Assembly (NCBI GenBank): GCA_004555535.1 | Contig: SFHU01000043.1 | Span: 1-22,752 of the forward strand | Source of the DNA: Clostridiales bacterium | GTDB taxonomy: Bacteria > Bacillota > Clostridia > Christensenellales > Aristaeellaceae | Reading direction: 5' to 3' | Length of the DNA: 22,752 nucleotides | Part shown: piece after piece, positions 1-7,360 of the stretch | How positions within the stretch are numbered: position 1 is the first letter of the stretch | How the letters are laid out: each line of letters begins with the position of its first letter | Translations under genes and position numbers: made by a program | Notes under the pieces: generated by a model | The model's input: only the letters and a program-made list of their open reading frames with translations | The model's database searches: none | Told to the model about the DNA's origin: nothing

Positions 1-1
1 T

Positions 2-169
2 TATGTCCTGACAAAGCGTATCACAAGAGCAAAGCAACTGATTCGGTTCTCTGGCATGACAATGGATGAGATTGCCGAGACTGTGGGAATGAATGATGCC
101 AACTATTTTAGCAGGGCATTTCGTAAGGTTGAAGGGATCAGTCCGACAGAGTATCAGAAACTGTGGTAA
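2..169 (+). CDS. AraC-family transcriptional regulator, C-terminal fragment (5' end outside window)
   Basis: The window opens inside a reading frame that stops at 167-169; 55 residues are visible. They match the second helix-turn-helix of AraC/XylS regulators: the stretch with DEIAETVGMNDANYFSRAF is followed by the family signature KVEGISPTEYQKLW just before the stop. AraC proteins bind DNA with this C-terminal pair of helices; the ligand-sensing N-terminal part lies upstream, so its effector is unknown. Codon use is AT-rich, unlike the GC-rich genes that follow. Family assignment is secure. Nothing shows that it regulates the downstream sugar genes, which have their own -10 box. Confidence 0.85.
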   Translation, partial: YVLTKRITRAKQLIRFSGMTMDEIAETVGMNDANYFSRAFRKVEGISPTEYQKLW

Positions 170-180
170 AATCCCAAAAT

Positions 181-209
181 GCCGTGAGCAGAATTGCCAC
201 GGCTAATTC
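181..209 (+). terminator. Probable terminator after the AraC-type gene
   Basis: GCCGTG (181-186) pairs with CACGGC (198-203). The stem continues inside as GCA/TGC with one bulged A and closes on a GAAT loop. The tail TAATTCTT is only moderately T-rich, so termination may be partial. Confidence 0.45.
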
Positions 210-255
210 TTGCACAAAAAGTCAATCCAATGCTAATGCTTCTACAGATTTGCAC

Positions 256-284
256 TTTAATCCATATTTCGTTTCCGGTATAAT
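256..284 (+). promoter_or_regulatory. Probable promoter of gmd-fcl
   Basis: A perfect -10 box TATAAT lies at 279-284. The best-spaced -35 is the weak TTTAAT at 256-261 (17-base spacer); TTGCAC at 250-255 is a better hexamer but 23 bases away. The box lies 53 bases before the gmd start. The -10 is convincing, the -35 is not, so an activator may be needed. Confidence 0.45.
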
Positions 285-337
285 AGCAAGAGTAAGCACA
301 AAAGGCCGAGATAAATCAAAAAGTGAGGATTAACCAT

Positions 338-1381
338 ATGAAGAAAGCGCTGATTACCGGTATCACCGGTCAGGACGGCTCCTATCTGGCGGAATTCCTG
401 CTGGAAAAAGGCTATGAGGTCCACGGCGTCGTCCGCCGGGCGTCCATATCCAATACGGCCCGGATTGATCATATTCTGGACAGGATTACCCTGCATGACG
501 GCGATCTGACCGATTCCTCCGGGCTGATCCGCATCATCGGCGAGATTGAGCCGGACGAGATTTACAACCTGGCGGCGCAGAGCCACGTGCAGGTTTCCTT
601 CGATGCGCCGGAGTATTCCGGTGACGTGGACGCGCTGGGTGTTCTGCGCATCCTGGAAGCCGTTCGTGTCTGCAAGCTCATCAAGAAGACGAAGGTCTAT
701 CAGGCGTCGACCTCAGAGCTGTATGGCAAGGTCGAGGAGATTCCTCAGCGCGAAACGACGCCGTTTCATCCCTATTCGCCCTACGCGGTAGCCAAGCAGT
801 ACGGCTTCTGGATGGTTAAGGAGTACCGTGACGCCTATGGCATGTTCGCGGTCAACGGCATCCTGTTCAACCATGAATCCGAGCGCCGCGGAGAGAACTT
901 CGTCACCCGCAAGATCACGCTGGCCGCCGGCCGCATTGCGGAGGGCCTGCAGGATCATCTGGAGCTGGGCAACATGGATTCCCTGCGCGACTGGGGCTAT
1001 GCCAGGGATTATGTCGAGTGCATGTGGCTGATCATGCAGCAGGAAAAGCCGGAAGATTTTGTCATTGCGACCGGCGTGCAGCACACCGTCCGTGACTTCA
1101 CCGAGAAGGCATTTGCCGCCAACGGCATCACCCTGCGTTGGGAGGGCAAAGGCGTCGACGAAAAGGGCTATGACGCAGCGACAGGCAGGATGCTGGTCTG
1201 CGTGAACCCGGCATGGTTCCGGCCGACGGACGTGGACAACCTCTGGGGCGACCCGACCAAGGCCAGAACCGTGCTGGGCTGGAATCCGCAGAAGACGACG
1301 TATGAGCAGCTTGTCGAGATCATGGCCAGGCATGACAGAGAGCTGGCCAAACGCGAGAAGGCCATGAAGGATGCGCTATAA
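338..1381 (+). CDS. gmd: GDP-mannose 4,6-dehydratase
   Basis: Converts GDP-D-mannose to GDP-4-keto-6-deoxy-D-mannose in the cytoplasm, the first step to GDP-L-fucose and other 6-deoxyhexoses. It is an extended short-chain dehydrogenase: the NADP-binding glycine motif GITGQDGSYLAEFL is at the N-terminus (about residues 7-20), and the catalytic set T125, E127, Y149, K153 sits in STSELYG and PYAVAK with the family's exact spacing. The NFVTRKIT segment is typical of Gmd. Length of 347 residues is normal. The ATG at 338 was chosen because AGTGAGGA lies 8 bases upstream; a GTG at 323 is in frame but lacks a ribosome site. The gene precedes fcl by 19 bases, forming a GDP-fucose operon. Assignment is secure. 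Confidence 0.96.
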   Translation: MKKALITGITGQDGSYLAEFLLEKGYEVHGVVRRASISNTARIDHILDRITLHDGDLTDSSGLIRIIGEIEPDEIYNLAAQSHVQVSFDAPEYSGDVDALGVLRILEAVRVCKLIKKTKVYQASTSELYGKVEEIPQRETTPFHPYSPYAVAKQYGFWMVKEYRDAYGMFAVNGILFNHESERRGENFVTRKITLAAGRIAEGLQDHLELGNMDSLRDWGYARDYVECMWLIMQQEKPEDFVIATGVQHTVRDFTEKAFAANGITLRWEGKGVDEKGYDAATGRMLVCVNPAWFRPTDVDNLWGDPTKARTVLGWNPQKTTYEQLVEIMARHDRELAKREKAMKDAL

Positions 1382-1400
1382 GAAAGAGGGCAGAATATCC

Positions 1401-2345
1401 ATGATGGAGAAGAATACGAAGATTTACGTCGCGGGCCATCGCGGCATGGTGGGCTCCGCTATCGTCCGGGAGCTGCAGCGGCAGGGCTATACGAATATCG
1501 TGACCCGCACCCATAAGGAGCTGGATCTGACCCGGCAGGAGGCCGTGGAGGCGTTCTTTGCCGCCGAAAAGCCGGAGTATGTGTTCCTGGCGGCGGCGAA
1601 GGTGGGCGGCATCGTCGCCAACCAGAACGCGCTGGCGGATTTTATGTATGACAACATGATCCTGGAGATGAACGTCATCCATGCCGCATGGCAGAACGGC
1701 TGCAGGAAGCTCGAGTTTCTCGGCTCCTCCTGCATCTATCCGCGCATGGCGCCCCAGCCGATGAAGGAGAGCTGCCTGCTGACCAGCGAGCTGGAAAAGA
1801 CCAACGAAGCTTATGCGCTGGCGAAGATCTCCGGCCTCAAGTACTGCGAGTTCCTGAACCGGCAGTACGGCACGGACTACATCAGCGTCATGCCCACCAA
1901 TCTGTATGGCCCCAACGACAACTACCATCCGACCCACAGCCATGTGCTGCCGGCCCTGATCCGCCGCTTCCACGAGGCGAAGGTCAGCGGTGCGGAATCG
2001 GTCACCTGCTGGGGCGACGGCAGTCCGCTGCGCGAGTTCCTGTATGTCGACGACCTGGCCAACCTGTGCGTGTTTCTGATGAACAACTACTCGGGCAACG
2101 AGACGGTCAACGCGGGAACCGGCAAGGAGCTGAGCATCCGGGAGCTGACGGAGCTGGTGGCCAAGGTCGTGGGCTATACGGGCAGAATTGAGTGGGATAT
2201 CAGCAAGCCCAACGGGACGCCGCGAAAGCTGCTGGATGTCTCCAAAGCGACGGGCCTCGGCTGGACGTACAAAACCGAGCTGGAGGAGGGCATCCGCCTC
2301 TCCTATGAGGATTTCCTGAACAACCCGATGCGCGCGGAGCGATAA
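1401..2345 (+). CDS. fcl: GDP-L-fucose synthase (3,5-epimerase/4-reductase)
   Basis: Epimerises and reduces GDP-4-keto-6-deoxymannose with NADPH to GDP-L-fucose, directly downstream of Gmd in the pathway. The N-terminal nucleotide motif is AGHRGMVGS (residues 11-19). The catalytic residues S109, C111, Y138 and K142 fall in LGSSCIYP and YALAK, matching the E. coli S107/C109/Y136/K140 pattern with a shift of two. Length is 314 residues, normal for the family. The start at 1401 is preceded by AAAGAGGG with a 10-base gap; ATG 1404 is the alternative. The upstream in-frame ATG at 1371 overlaps gmd and is less likely. The product probably feeds capsule or surface glycan fucosylation, but no glycosyltransferase is in the window. 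Confidence 0.95.
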   Translation: MMEKNTKIYVAGHRGMVGSAIVRELQRQGYTNIVTRTHKELDLTRQEAVEAFFAAEKPEYVFLAAAKVGGIVANQNALADFMYDNMILEMNVIHAAWQNGCRKLEFLGSSCIYPRMAPQPMKESCLLTSELEKTNEAYALAKISGLKYCEFLNRQYGTDYISVMPTNLYGPNDNYHPTHSHVLPALIRRFHEAKVSGAESVTCWGDGSPLREFLYVDDLANLCVFLMNNYSGNETVNAGTGKELSIRELTELVAKVVGYTGRIEWDISKPNGTPRKLLDVSKATGLGWTYKTELEEGIRLSYEDFLNNPMRAER

Positions 2346-2352
2346 AGAACGG

Positions 2353-2391
2353 AAAAAGGCCGTGAGTCCCCGGCAGGGCCGCGGCCTTTTT
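2353..2391 (+). terminator. Terminator-like hairpin between fcl and manC
   Basis: AAAAAGGCCG (2353-2362) is perfectly complementary to CGGCCTTTTT (2382-2391), giving a 10-bp stem with a 19-base loop that ends in five T. It begins seven bases after the fcl stop and ends 21 bases before the manC start. It could be a bidirectional terminator or could reduce read-through into manC. No promoter was seen between it and manC, so partial read-through is likely. Confidence 0.6.
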
Positions 2392-2412
2392 CAGACTGAA
2401 GAGGATCCGATC

Positions 2413-3753
2413 ATGAATATCATTCTGCTTTCCGGCGGCTCCGGCAAACGTCTGTGGCCCCTGTCCAATGAAATCCGTTCCAAGCAGTTCATCAAGATCT
2501 TCAGGCGGGAGGACGGAAGCTATGAATCGATGGTTCAGCGCGTCTATCGCCAGATTAAAAGCGTCGACGCACAGGCGACTGTGACCATCGCCACCAGCCG
2601 GACGCAGGTGTCGGCAATTCACAATCAGCTGGGCGACGAGGTGGGCATCTCCGTGGAGCCCTGCCGCAGGGATACCTTTCCGGCGATCACACTGGCGACG
2701 GCGTATCTGGTCGATGTGATGCATGTCGATCCGTCTGAATCCGTGGTGGTCTGCCCGGTCGACCCGTATGTGGAGGACGACTATTTTGAGGCGCTGAAGG
2801 CGCTGTCCGCGCAGGCGGACAAGGGCGAGGCGAACCTCGTGCTCATGGGCATCGAGCCAACCTATCCCAGCGAAAAGTATGGCTACATCCTCCCGGAGTC
2901 CGCCGGTTCCGTGGCGATGGTCAGGAGCTTCAAGGAAAAGCCCGACGCCCAAGCGGCGGCGCAATACATCGCGCAGGGCGCGCTCTGGAACGGCGGCGTG
3001 TTTGCCTGCAAACCGAGCTATGTGCTCAAAAAGGCCCATGAGCTGATGGACTTTGCCGGCTATGACGATCTGTTTGCCCGCTATGATACGCTTCAAAAGA
3101 TATCCTTTGACTATGCCGTGGTCGAGCACGAGCCGAAGATTCAGGTCGTCCGCTTTGCGGGCACGTGGAAGGATCTGGGCACATGGAACACGCTGACCGA
3201 GGCGATGGAGGAGAACATCGTCGGCAAGGGCGTGCTGAGCGATACATGCAGCGGCGTGCACATTGTCAATGAGATGGACGTTCCGGTGCTGGCGATGGGC
3301 CTGCATGATGTGGTGATCTCCGCTTCGCCGGAGGGCATTCTGGTTTCCGACAAGGAGCAGAGCAGCTATATCAAGCCCTTTGTGGATGGGTTTGAGCAGC
3401 AGGTCATGTTTGCGGAAAAGAGCTGGGGCAGCTTCCGGGTCATCGACGTGGAGAGCAGGTCGCTGACCATCAAGGTGACCCTGAACGCGGGTCACAGCAT
3501 GAATTACCACAGCCATCAGAACCGGGATGAGGTGTGGGTTGTCGTCTCGGGCCGCGGCAGAACCCTGGTGGACGGCGTCGAGCAGGAGGTCAGGACCGGC
3601 GACGTCATCAGGATGCCGGCGGGATGCCGGCATACGGTGATGGCGGAAACGGAGCTGAAGCTGATCGAGGTGCAGATCGGATCGGACATCAACGTCCACG
3701 ACAAGCAAAAGCACGCGATGGAGCGTGAATGGAGGGCGGAGGGACAGGAATGA
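2413..3753 (+). CDS. manC: Mannose-1-phosphate guanylyltransferase with C-terminal cupin domain
   Basis: Makes GDP-mannose from mannose-1-phosphate and GTP, the substrate of Gmd. The N-terminal nucleotidyltransferase signature GGSGKRLWPLSNEIRSKQF is at residues 8-26. PCRRDTFPAI, FKEKP, GGVFAC and SFDYAVVE are further conserved blocks. The C-terminal ~100 residues are a cupin of the type II phosphomannose isomerase kind with metal-binding H366, H368 and E373, so the enzyme may be bifunctional like AlgA/ManC. At 446 residues it is slightly shorter than typical ManC (~470). The ATG at 2413 is preceded by AGAGGA seven bases away; the longer in-frame start at 2362 lies in the hairpin and has no ribosome site. 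No phosphomannomutase gene is visible. Confidence 0.92.
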   Translation: MNIILLSGGSGKRLWPLSNEIRSKQFIKIFRREDGSYESMVQRVYRQIKSVDAQATVTIATSRTQVSAIHNQLGDEVGISVEPCRRDTFPAITLATAYLVDVMHVDPSESVVVCPVDPYVEDDYFEALKALSAQADKGEANLVLMGIEPTYPSEKYGYILPESAGSVAMVRSFKEKPDAQAAAQYIAQGALWNGGVFACKPSYVLKKAHELMDFAGYDDLFARYDTLQKISFDYAVVEHEPKIQVVRFAGTWKDLGTWNTLTEAMEENIVGKGVLSDTCSGVHIVNEMDVPVLAMGLHDVVISASPEGILVSDKEQSSYIKPFVDGFEQQVMFAEKSWGSFRVIDVESRSLTIKVTLNAGHSMNYHSHQNRDEVWVVVSGRGRTLVDGVEQEVRTGDVIRMPAGCRHTVMAETELKLIEVQIGSDINVHDKQKHAMEREWRAEGQE

Positions 3754-3777
3754 ACCAGGGAACCGGTCCGGATTCCG

Positions 3778-3796
3778 GCCGGAACAGGCGGCTTTT
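3778..3796 (+). terminator. Weak terminator candidate after manC
   Basis: A short GCCG/CGGC stem with a 7-base loop is followed by TTTT. The perfect palindrome TTCCGGCCGGAA (3773-3784) overlaps it. The stem is short, so this is only a candidate. Confidence 0.3.
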
Positions 3797-3831
3797 GAAG
3801 CGTTCCCCAAACATTGGTCAACCCCCTCATG

Positions 3832-3860
3832 TTGCAAAAAACGCGCCGTTCAGGTATAAT
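3832..3860 (+). promoter_or_regulatory. lon promoter
   Basis: TTGCAA (3832-3837), a 17-base spacer and a perfect TATAAT (3855-3860) make a near-consensus sigma-A promoter. Transcription would start near 3867, about 50 bases before the TTG start of lon. No CIRCE inverted repeat or tandem CtsR heptamers were found beside it. Confidence 0.8.
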
Positions 3861-3916
3861 ACGAGCGAACCGGCGCGAGCCTTACGAATCAGCGCCGGAT
3901 GAAGGAGGAACAGGCA

Positions 3917-6325
3917 TTGGCCAAGCCGAAAAAGAACTGCATGCAGCCGGTCAGCCTGCCGATGCTGCCGCTTCGCGGGTTGATGGTCTTTCCGCAGATG
4001 GTGCTGCATTTTGACGTCGGGCGCAAGAAATCCGTCGCTGCGCTCGAGCAGGCGATGCTCGGCGATCAGCGCATCTTTCTGGTCGCGCAGCGCGACATGG
4101 ATGTGGATAACCCCGATATTGACGATATCTTTCACGTAGGCACGATTGCCGCGATCAAGCAGGTGCTCAAGCTGCCGGGCGACAACATCCGCGTGCTCGT
4201 GGAGGGCAAGAGCCGCGCTGTGCTGCGCGCCGTGACCCAGGAGGAGCCGTACTTCGAGGGCGCGCTCGACGAGCTGATTCCGCAGGCCGTTCCGGCCTCC
4301 ATCGAGGTCGACGCGCTGCTGCGCACGGCGCATACCTACTTTGAGGAGTATTGCAAGATGAGCGGGCGCGTCTCTGGGGAGACGATGCAGTCCGTGCTCG
4401 AGGTGGAGGAGCCCGGCCAGCTGGCCGATGTCATTGCCGCCAACGTGCTCACCAAGGTCGAGGACAAGCAGCAGATCCTGGAGGAGTTTGACGATATCGC
4501 GCGGCTGGAGGCGGTCTGCGCCGTGCTCGTGCGCGAAACGGAGCTCGCCGGCGTCGAAAAGAAGGTGCAGGCCCGCGTCCGCAAGCAGATCGAGCAGAAC
4601 CAGAAGGACTACTTCCTGCGCGAACAGATCAAGGCGATCCAGACCGAGCTGGGCGACAAGGACGCCACTGATGTGGAGGACCTGCGCGAGCGGCTGGAAA
4701 AGACCCCGATGAACGACGAGGCGCGCGACAAGGCGTCCCGCGAGCTCGAGCGCCTGAGCCGCATGGCCCCGGGCAGCCCGGAGATCGGCGTGAGCCGCAC
4801 CTATGTCGAGTGGCTGCTCGACCTGCCGTGGGGCAAGACCACGCCGGACAACCTCGACCTCAAGCGCGCGCGCCGCGTGCTGGCGGAGGATCATTACGGG
4901 CTTGACAAGGTCAAGGAGCGCGTGATCGAGTATCTGGCCGTCTGCCGCATCAAGAACAACATGAAGGGCCCGGTGCTCTGCTTCGTCGGCCCGCCGGGCG
5001 TGGGCAAGACGTCCATCGCCAGGAGCATCGCCCGCGCGCTCGGGCGCAAGTTTGTGCAGATGTCGTTGGGCGGCGTGCGCGATGAGGCCGAAATCCGCGG
5101 CCACAGGCGCACCTATATCGGCGCAATTCCTGGACGGATCATCACCTCAATCAAGCAGGCCGGCACGATGAACCCGGTCTTCCTCTTCGACGAGATCGAC
5201 AAGATGGCCTCCGACGTGCGCGGCGATCCGGCGAGCGCGATGCTCGAGGTGCTCGACAGCGCGCAGAACAACGCCTTCCGCGATCACTACCTCGAGGCGC
5301 CGTTCGACCTCTCCGGCGTGATGTTCATCACGACGGCGAACTCGGTCGATACGATTCCGCGCCCGCTGCTTGACCGCATGGAGCTCATCGAGGTCAGCGG
5401 CTACACAGAGGAGGAGAAGCTCAACATCGCCAAGCGCCACCTGCTGCCCGACCAGATCAAGGAGCACGGGCTCGCGCCCAGGAGCGTGCGCATGAGCGAC
5501 AAGGTGCTGCGCAGCCTGATTCAGGGCTATACCCGCGAGGCGGGCGTGCGCACGCTGCAGCGGACGATCGGCAAGGTCGTGCGCAAGAGCGCCGTCGCAA
5601 TGCTCGACGGGCAGCTCGAGACCGTCACCGTCACACAGGAGCGGCTCGAGGAATTCCTCGGCGCGCCGCGCTATCACTATGAAAAGGCAGGGAAGAAGCC
5701 GGAAATCGGCGTCGTCAACGGCCTGGCCTACACGGTCGTCGGCGGCGACACCCTGCAGATCGAGACGACGACCATGCCGGGCACGGGCCAGCTCGAGCTG
5801 ACTGGCAGCCTGGGCGACGTCATGAAGGAGAGCGCCCGCGCGGCGAAGTCCTTCGTCCGCGCCCACGCGGAGGAATTCGGCATCGATCCGGAGTTTTACA
5901 AGAAGCTCGACATCCACATCCACGTGCCGGAGGGCGCTGTGCCCAAGGACGGGCCGAGCGCGGGCGTGACGATGACGACGGCGCTGGTTTCGGCGCTGAC
6001 GGGCATTCCTGTGCGCCAGAACGTCGCCATGACCGGCGAAATTACGCTGCGCGGCCGCGTGCTGCCCATCGGCGGGCTCAAGGAAAAGCTGCTGGCGGCG
6101 CACAGGGCGGGCATCGATACGGTGCTCATCCCGAAGGAAAACCTCAAGGACCTCGAGGAGGTCCCGGAGAACGTGCGCAGCGCGATGAAGATCGTCCCGG
6201 CGGAGGATGTACACACCGTGCTGGAGACGGCGCTGTGCGAAAAGCCCGCGCTGAGGCCGAAGGCGGAGCCGCTGGCGGGCACGCTCCCGGCGATGCCGGA
6301 GGGGCAGCAGATGCTGCACGCATAA
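3917..6325 (+). CDS. lon: ATP-dependent protease Lon (LonA type)
   Basis: Cytoplasmic AAA+ serine protease that degrades misfolded and regulatory proteins. Order of domains: N-terminal LON substrate domain (about residues 10-200, LPMLPLRG at the start), coiled linker, AAA+ module with Walker A GPPGVGKT (358-365) and Walker B ending in D425-E426, and a protease domain with catalytic S681 in PKDGPSAG and K724 in GGLKEK. The 43-residue Ser-Lys spacing equals that of E. coli Lon. Length is 802 residues. The TTG at 3917 was chosen because AAGGAGGAA lies six bases upstream; the in-frame ATG at 3899 has no ribosome site and would overlap this one. engB follows 16 bases later, the usual Firmicute arrangement. 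Confidence 0.97.
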   Translation: MAKPKKNCMQPVSLPMLPLRGLMVFPQMVLHFDVGRKKSVAALEQAMLGDQRIFLVAQRDMDVDNPDIDDIFHVGTIAAIKQVLKLPGDNIRVLVEGKSRAVLRAVTQEEPYFEGALDELIPQAVPASIEVDALLRTAHTYFEEYCKMSGRVSGETMQSVLEVEEPGQLADVIAANVLTKVEDKQQILEEFDDIARLEAVCAVLVRETELAGVEKKVQARVRKQIEQNQKDYFLREQIKAIQTELGDKDATDVEDLRERLEKTPMNDEARDKASRELERLSRMAPGSPEIGVSRTYVEWLLDLPWGKTTPDNLDLKRARRVLAEDHYGLDKVKERVIEYLAVCRIKNNMKGPVLCFVGPPGVGKTSIARSIARALGRKFVQMSLGGVRDEAEIRGHRRTYIGAIPGRIITSIKQAGTMNPVFLFDEIDKMASDVRGDPASAMLEVLDSAQNNAFRDHYLEAPFDLSGVMFITTANSVDTIPRPLLDRMELIEVSGYTEEEKLNIAKRHLLPDQIKEHGLAPRSVRMSDKVLRSLIQGYTREAGVRTLQRTIGKVVRKSAVAMLDGQLETVTVTQERLEEFLGAPRYHYEKAGKKPEIGVVNGLAYTVVGGDTLQIETTTMPGTGQLELTGSLGDVMKESARAAKSFVRAHAEEFGIDPEFYKKLDIHIHVPEGAVPKDGPSAGVTMTTALVSALTGIPVRQNVAMTGEITLRGRVLPIGGLKEKLLAAHRAGIDTVLIPKENLKDLEEVPENVRSAMKIVPAEDVHTVLETALCEKPALRPKAEPLAGTLPAMPEGQQMLHA

Positions 6326-6341
6326 GCAAAGGAGAAACGCG

Positions 6342-6950
6342 ATGATTGTCAAACGCGCGGACTTTATCACCTCGATGAAGGACTACGGGGACTATCCCGG
6401 CAAGGGCGGCCCCGAGGTGGCCTTCGCGGGCAAGAGCAACGTCGGCAAGTCGTCGATGATCAACCGGCTGACGAACCGGAGCAAGCTCGCGCGCACGAGC
6501 GCCACGCCCGGCAAGACGCGGCTCATCAACGTCTACCGGATCAACGACGAGCTGAACTTCATCGACCTGCCCGGCTACGGCTTCGCAAAGGTCAGCAAGG
6601 AGGAGAAGCTCTCCTGGGGCAAAATGATGCAGAACTACTTCGCCACGACGGAGGACCTCTGCCACGTCTTTCATCTGGTCGACATCCGCCACGAGCCCAG
6701 CCAGGAGGACAGGGAGATGAACCTCTTTCTGCGCCAGGCGGAGATCCCCTTCACCGTCGTTGCCACCAAGGCGGACAAGATCAGCCGCGGGGCGAGGCTC
6801 AAATTCCTTGCGCCGATCTGCCGCGCGCTGGCCGTCCAGCCCTGGCAGGTGATCCCGTTCTCCGCTGAGGACGGAACGGGCAGGGAGGAGCTGCTTGAGC
6901 GCATTGAGCAGGTCTGCTATACCGCCGTCGACGAGGGCGGGGAGGCGTAA
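6342..6950 (+). CDS. engB: Ribosome biogenesis GTPase EngB/YsxC
   Basis: Essential small GTPase of the TrmE-Era-EngA group that acts in assembly of the large ribosomal subunit. Visible motifs: G1 GKSNVGKS (residues 30-37), the G2-region threonine in SATPGKTRLIN, G3 DLPG followed by YGFAKVS, and G4 TKAD. Length is 202 residues, normal for YsxC. AAAGGAGAA precedes the ATG. It lies 16 bases after lon and is likely cotranscribed; a terminator follows at 7007-7040. Assignment is secure from motifs and from the lon-engB pairing. Confidence 0.96.
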   Translation: MIVKRADFITSMKDYGDYPGKGGPEVAFAGKSNVGKSSMINRLTNRSKLARTSATPGKTRLINVYRINDELNFIDLPGYGFAKVSKEEKLSWGKMMQNYFATTEDLCHVFHLVDIRHEPSQEDREMNLFLRQAEIPFTVVATKADKISRGARLKFLAPICRALAVQPWQVIPFSAEDGTGREELLERIEQVCYTAVDEGGEA

Positions 6951-7006
6951 CCGCTTCATCCGGCTGTCTTTGGCCGGCGCCGGGATGAGCGGACAGGCGG
7001 GAATTG

Positions 7007-7040
7007 AAACCGGGTACGGACAGGATGTGCCCGGTTTTTT
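7007..7040 (+). terminator. Intrinsic terminator of lon-engB
   Basis: AAACCGGG (7007-7014) pairs with CCCGGTTT (7030-7037), with a 15-base loop and six T in a row (7035-7040). This is a good rho-independent terminator 57 bases after the engB stop. Confidence 0.8.
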
Positions 7041-7202
7041 GTGTGCCCGGAGACGGAGGCCGGAACGCCGATCGTCTTTTTCTTCACGCAGTGACGCGCA
7101 GGCTGAACCGGATGAATGCGGATTTCGGTAGCCTGGACTACATTTTTCATCGATTTTGCACAAGAAAACGCGAAAGAATTGTGAAAAAGCTGCCCGGAAC
7201 CA
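7041..7202. other. Intergenic stretch without recognisable content
   Basis: Part of a 410-base gap between engB and the transporter gene. Between the terminator and the -35 box at 7203 no coding potential, repeat or RNA gene was recognised. Base composition drops towards AT near 7140-7190, as expected upstream of a promoter. Confidence 0.5.
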
Positions 7203-7232
7203 TTGACAAAGGCACGGTCATTATGCTAGGAT
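7203..7232 (+). promoter_or_regulatory. Promoter of the DASS-type transporter gene
   Basis: A consensus -35 TTGACA (7203-7208) is followed after 18 bases by TAGGAT (7227-7232). The expected start point is near 7239, giving a leader of about 120 bases. The operator-like palindrome at 7240-7255 covers the start point. Confidence 0.7.
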
Positions 7233-7239
7233 GAGCTAG

Positions 7240-7255
7240 ATCGGTCGAACGACTC
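7240..7255. promoter_or_regulatory. Putative TetR operator, site 1
   Basis: ATCGGTCGAACGACTC contains the palindrome GTCG-AA-CGAC. GGTCG begins exactly 10 bases after the -10 box, the same phase as in the hydroxylase promoter (site at 9869-9888). The binding protein is inferred, most simply the TetR protein encoded at 9048-9734. Confidence 0.55.
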
Positions 7256-7256
7256 A

Positions 7257-7345
7257 GCCGCGGTCCTTTGTGGGGACGGTGCGGCACAAGAGACCTGTGC
7301 GGCAGAGGCGCATTGTTGCAGGCTTTGCGCGTTTTGCAGCCTCCA
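7257..7345 (+). other. Structured 5' leader of the transporter mRNA
   Basis: The leader has a hairpin GCCGC/GCGGC (7257-7261 with 7281-7285) whose inner stem is GTCC/GGAC (7263-7266 with 7274-7277). Later segments GCGCA/TGCGC and AGGCT/AGCCT around 7308-7343 can form mutually exclusive hairpins. CTCC (7341-7344) can pair with GGAG of the ribosome site (7348-7351). No known riboswitch class was recognised. Confidence 0.35.
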
Positions 7346-7360
7346 AAGGAGAAGAAAGGC

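Noticed and set aside
2200..3837. Long minus-strand open frame across manC
   Set aside because: It is the mirror of a well-recognised gene in GC-rich DNA, has low-complexity His/Arg-rich translation, and no ribosome site.
3754..3900. Heat-shock operator (CIRCE or CtsR box) before lon
   Set aside because: Only a single GGTCAA half-site (3816-3821) was seen, without the tandem heptamer or the CIRCE inverted repeat.
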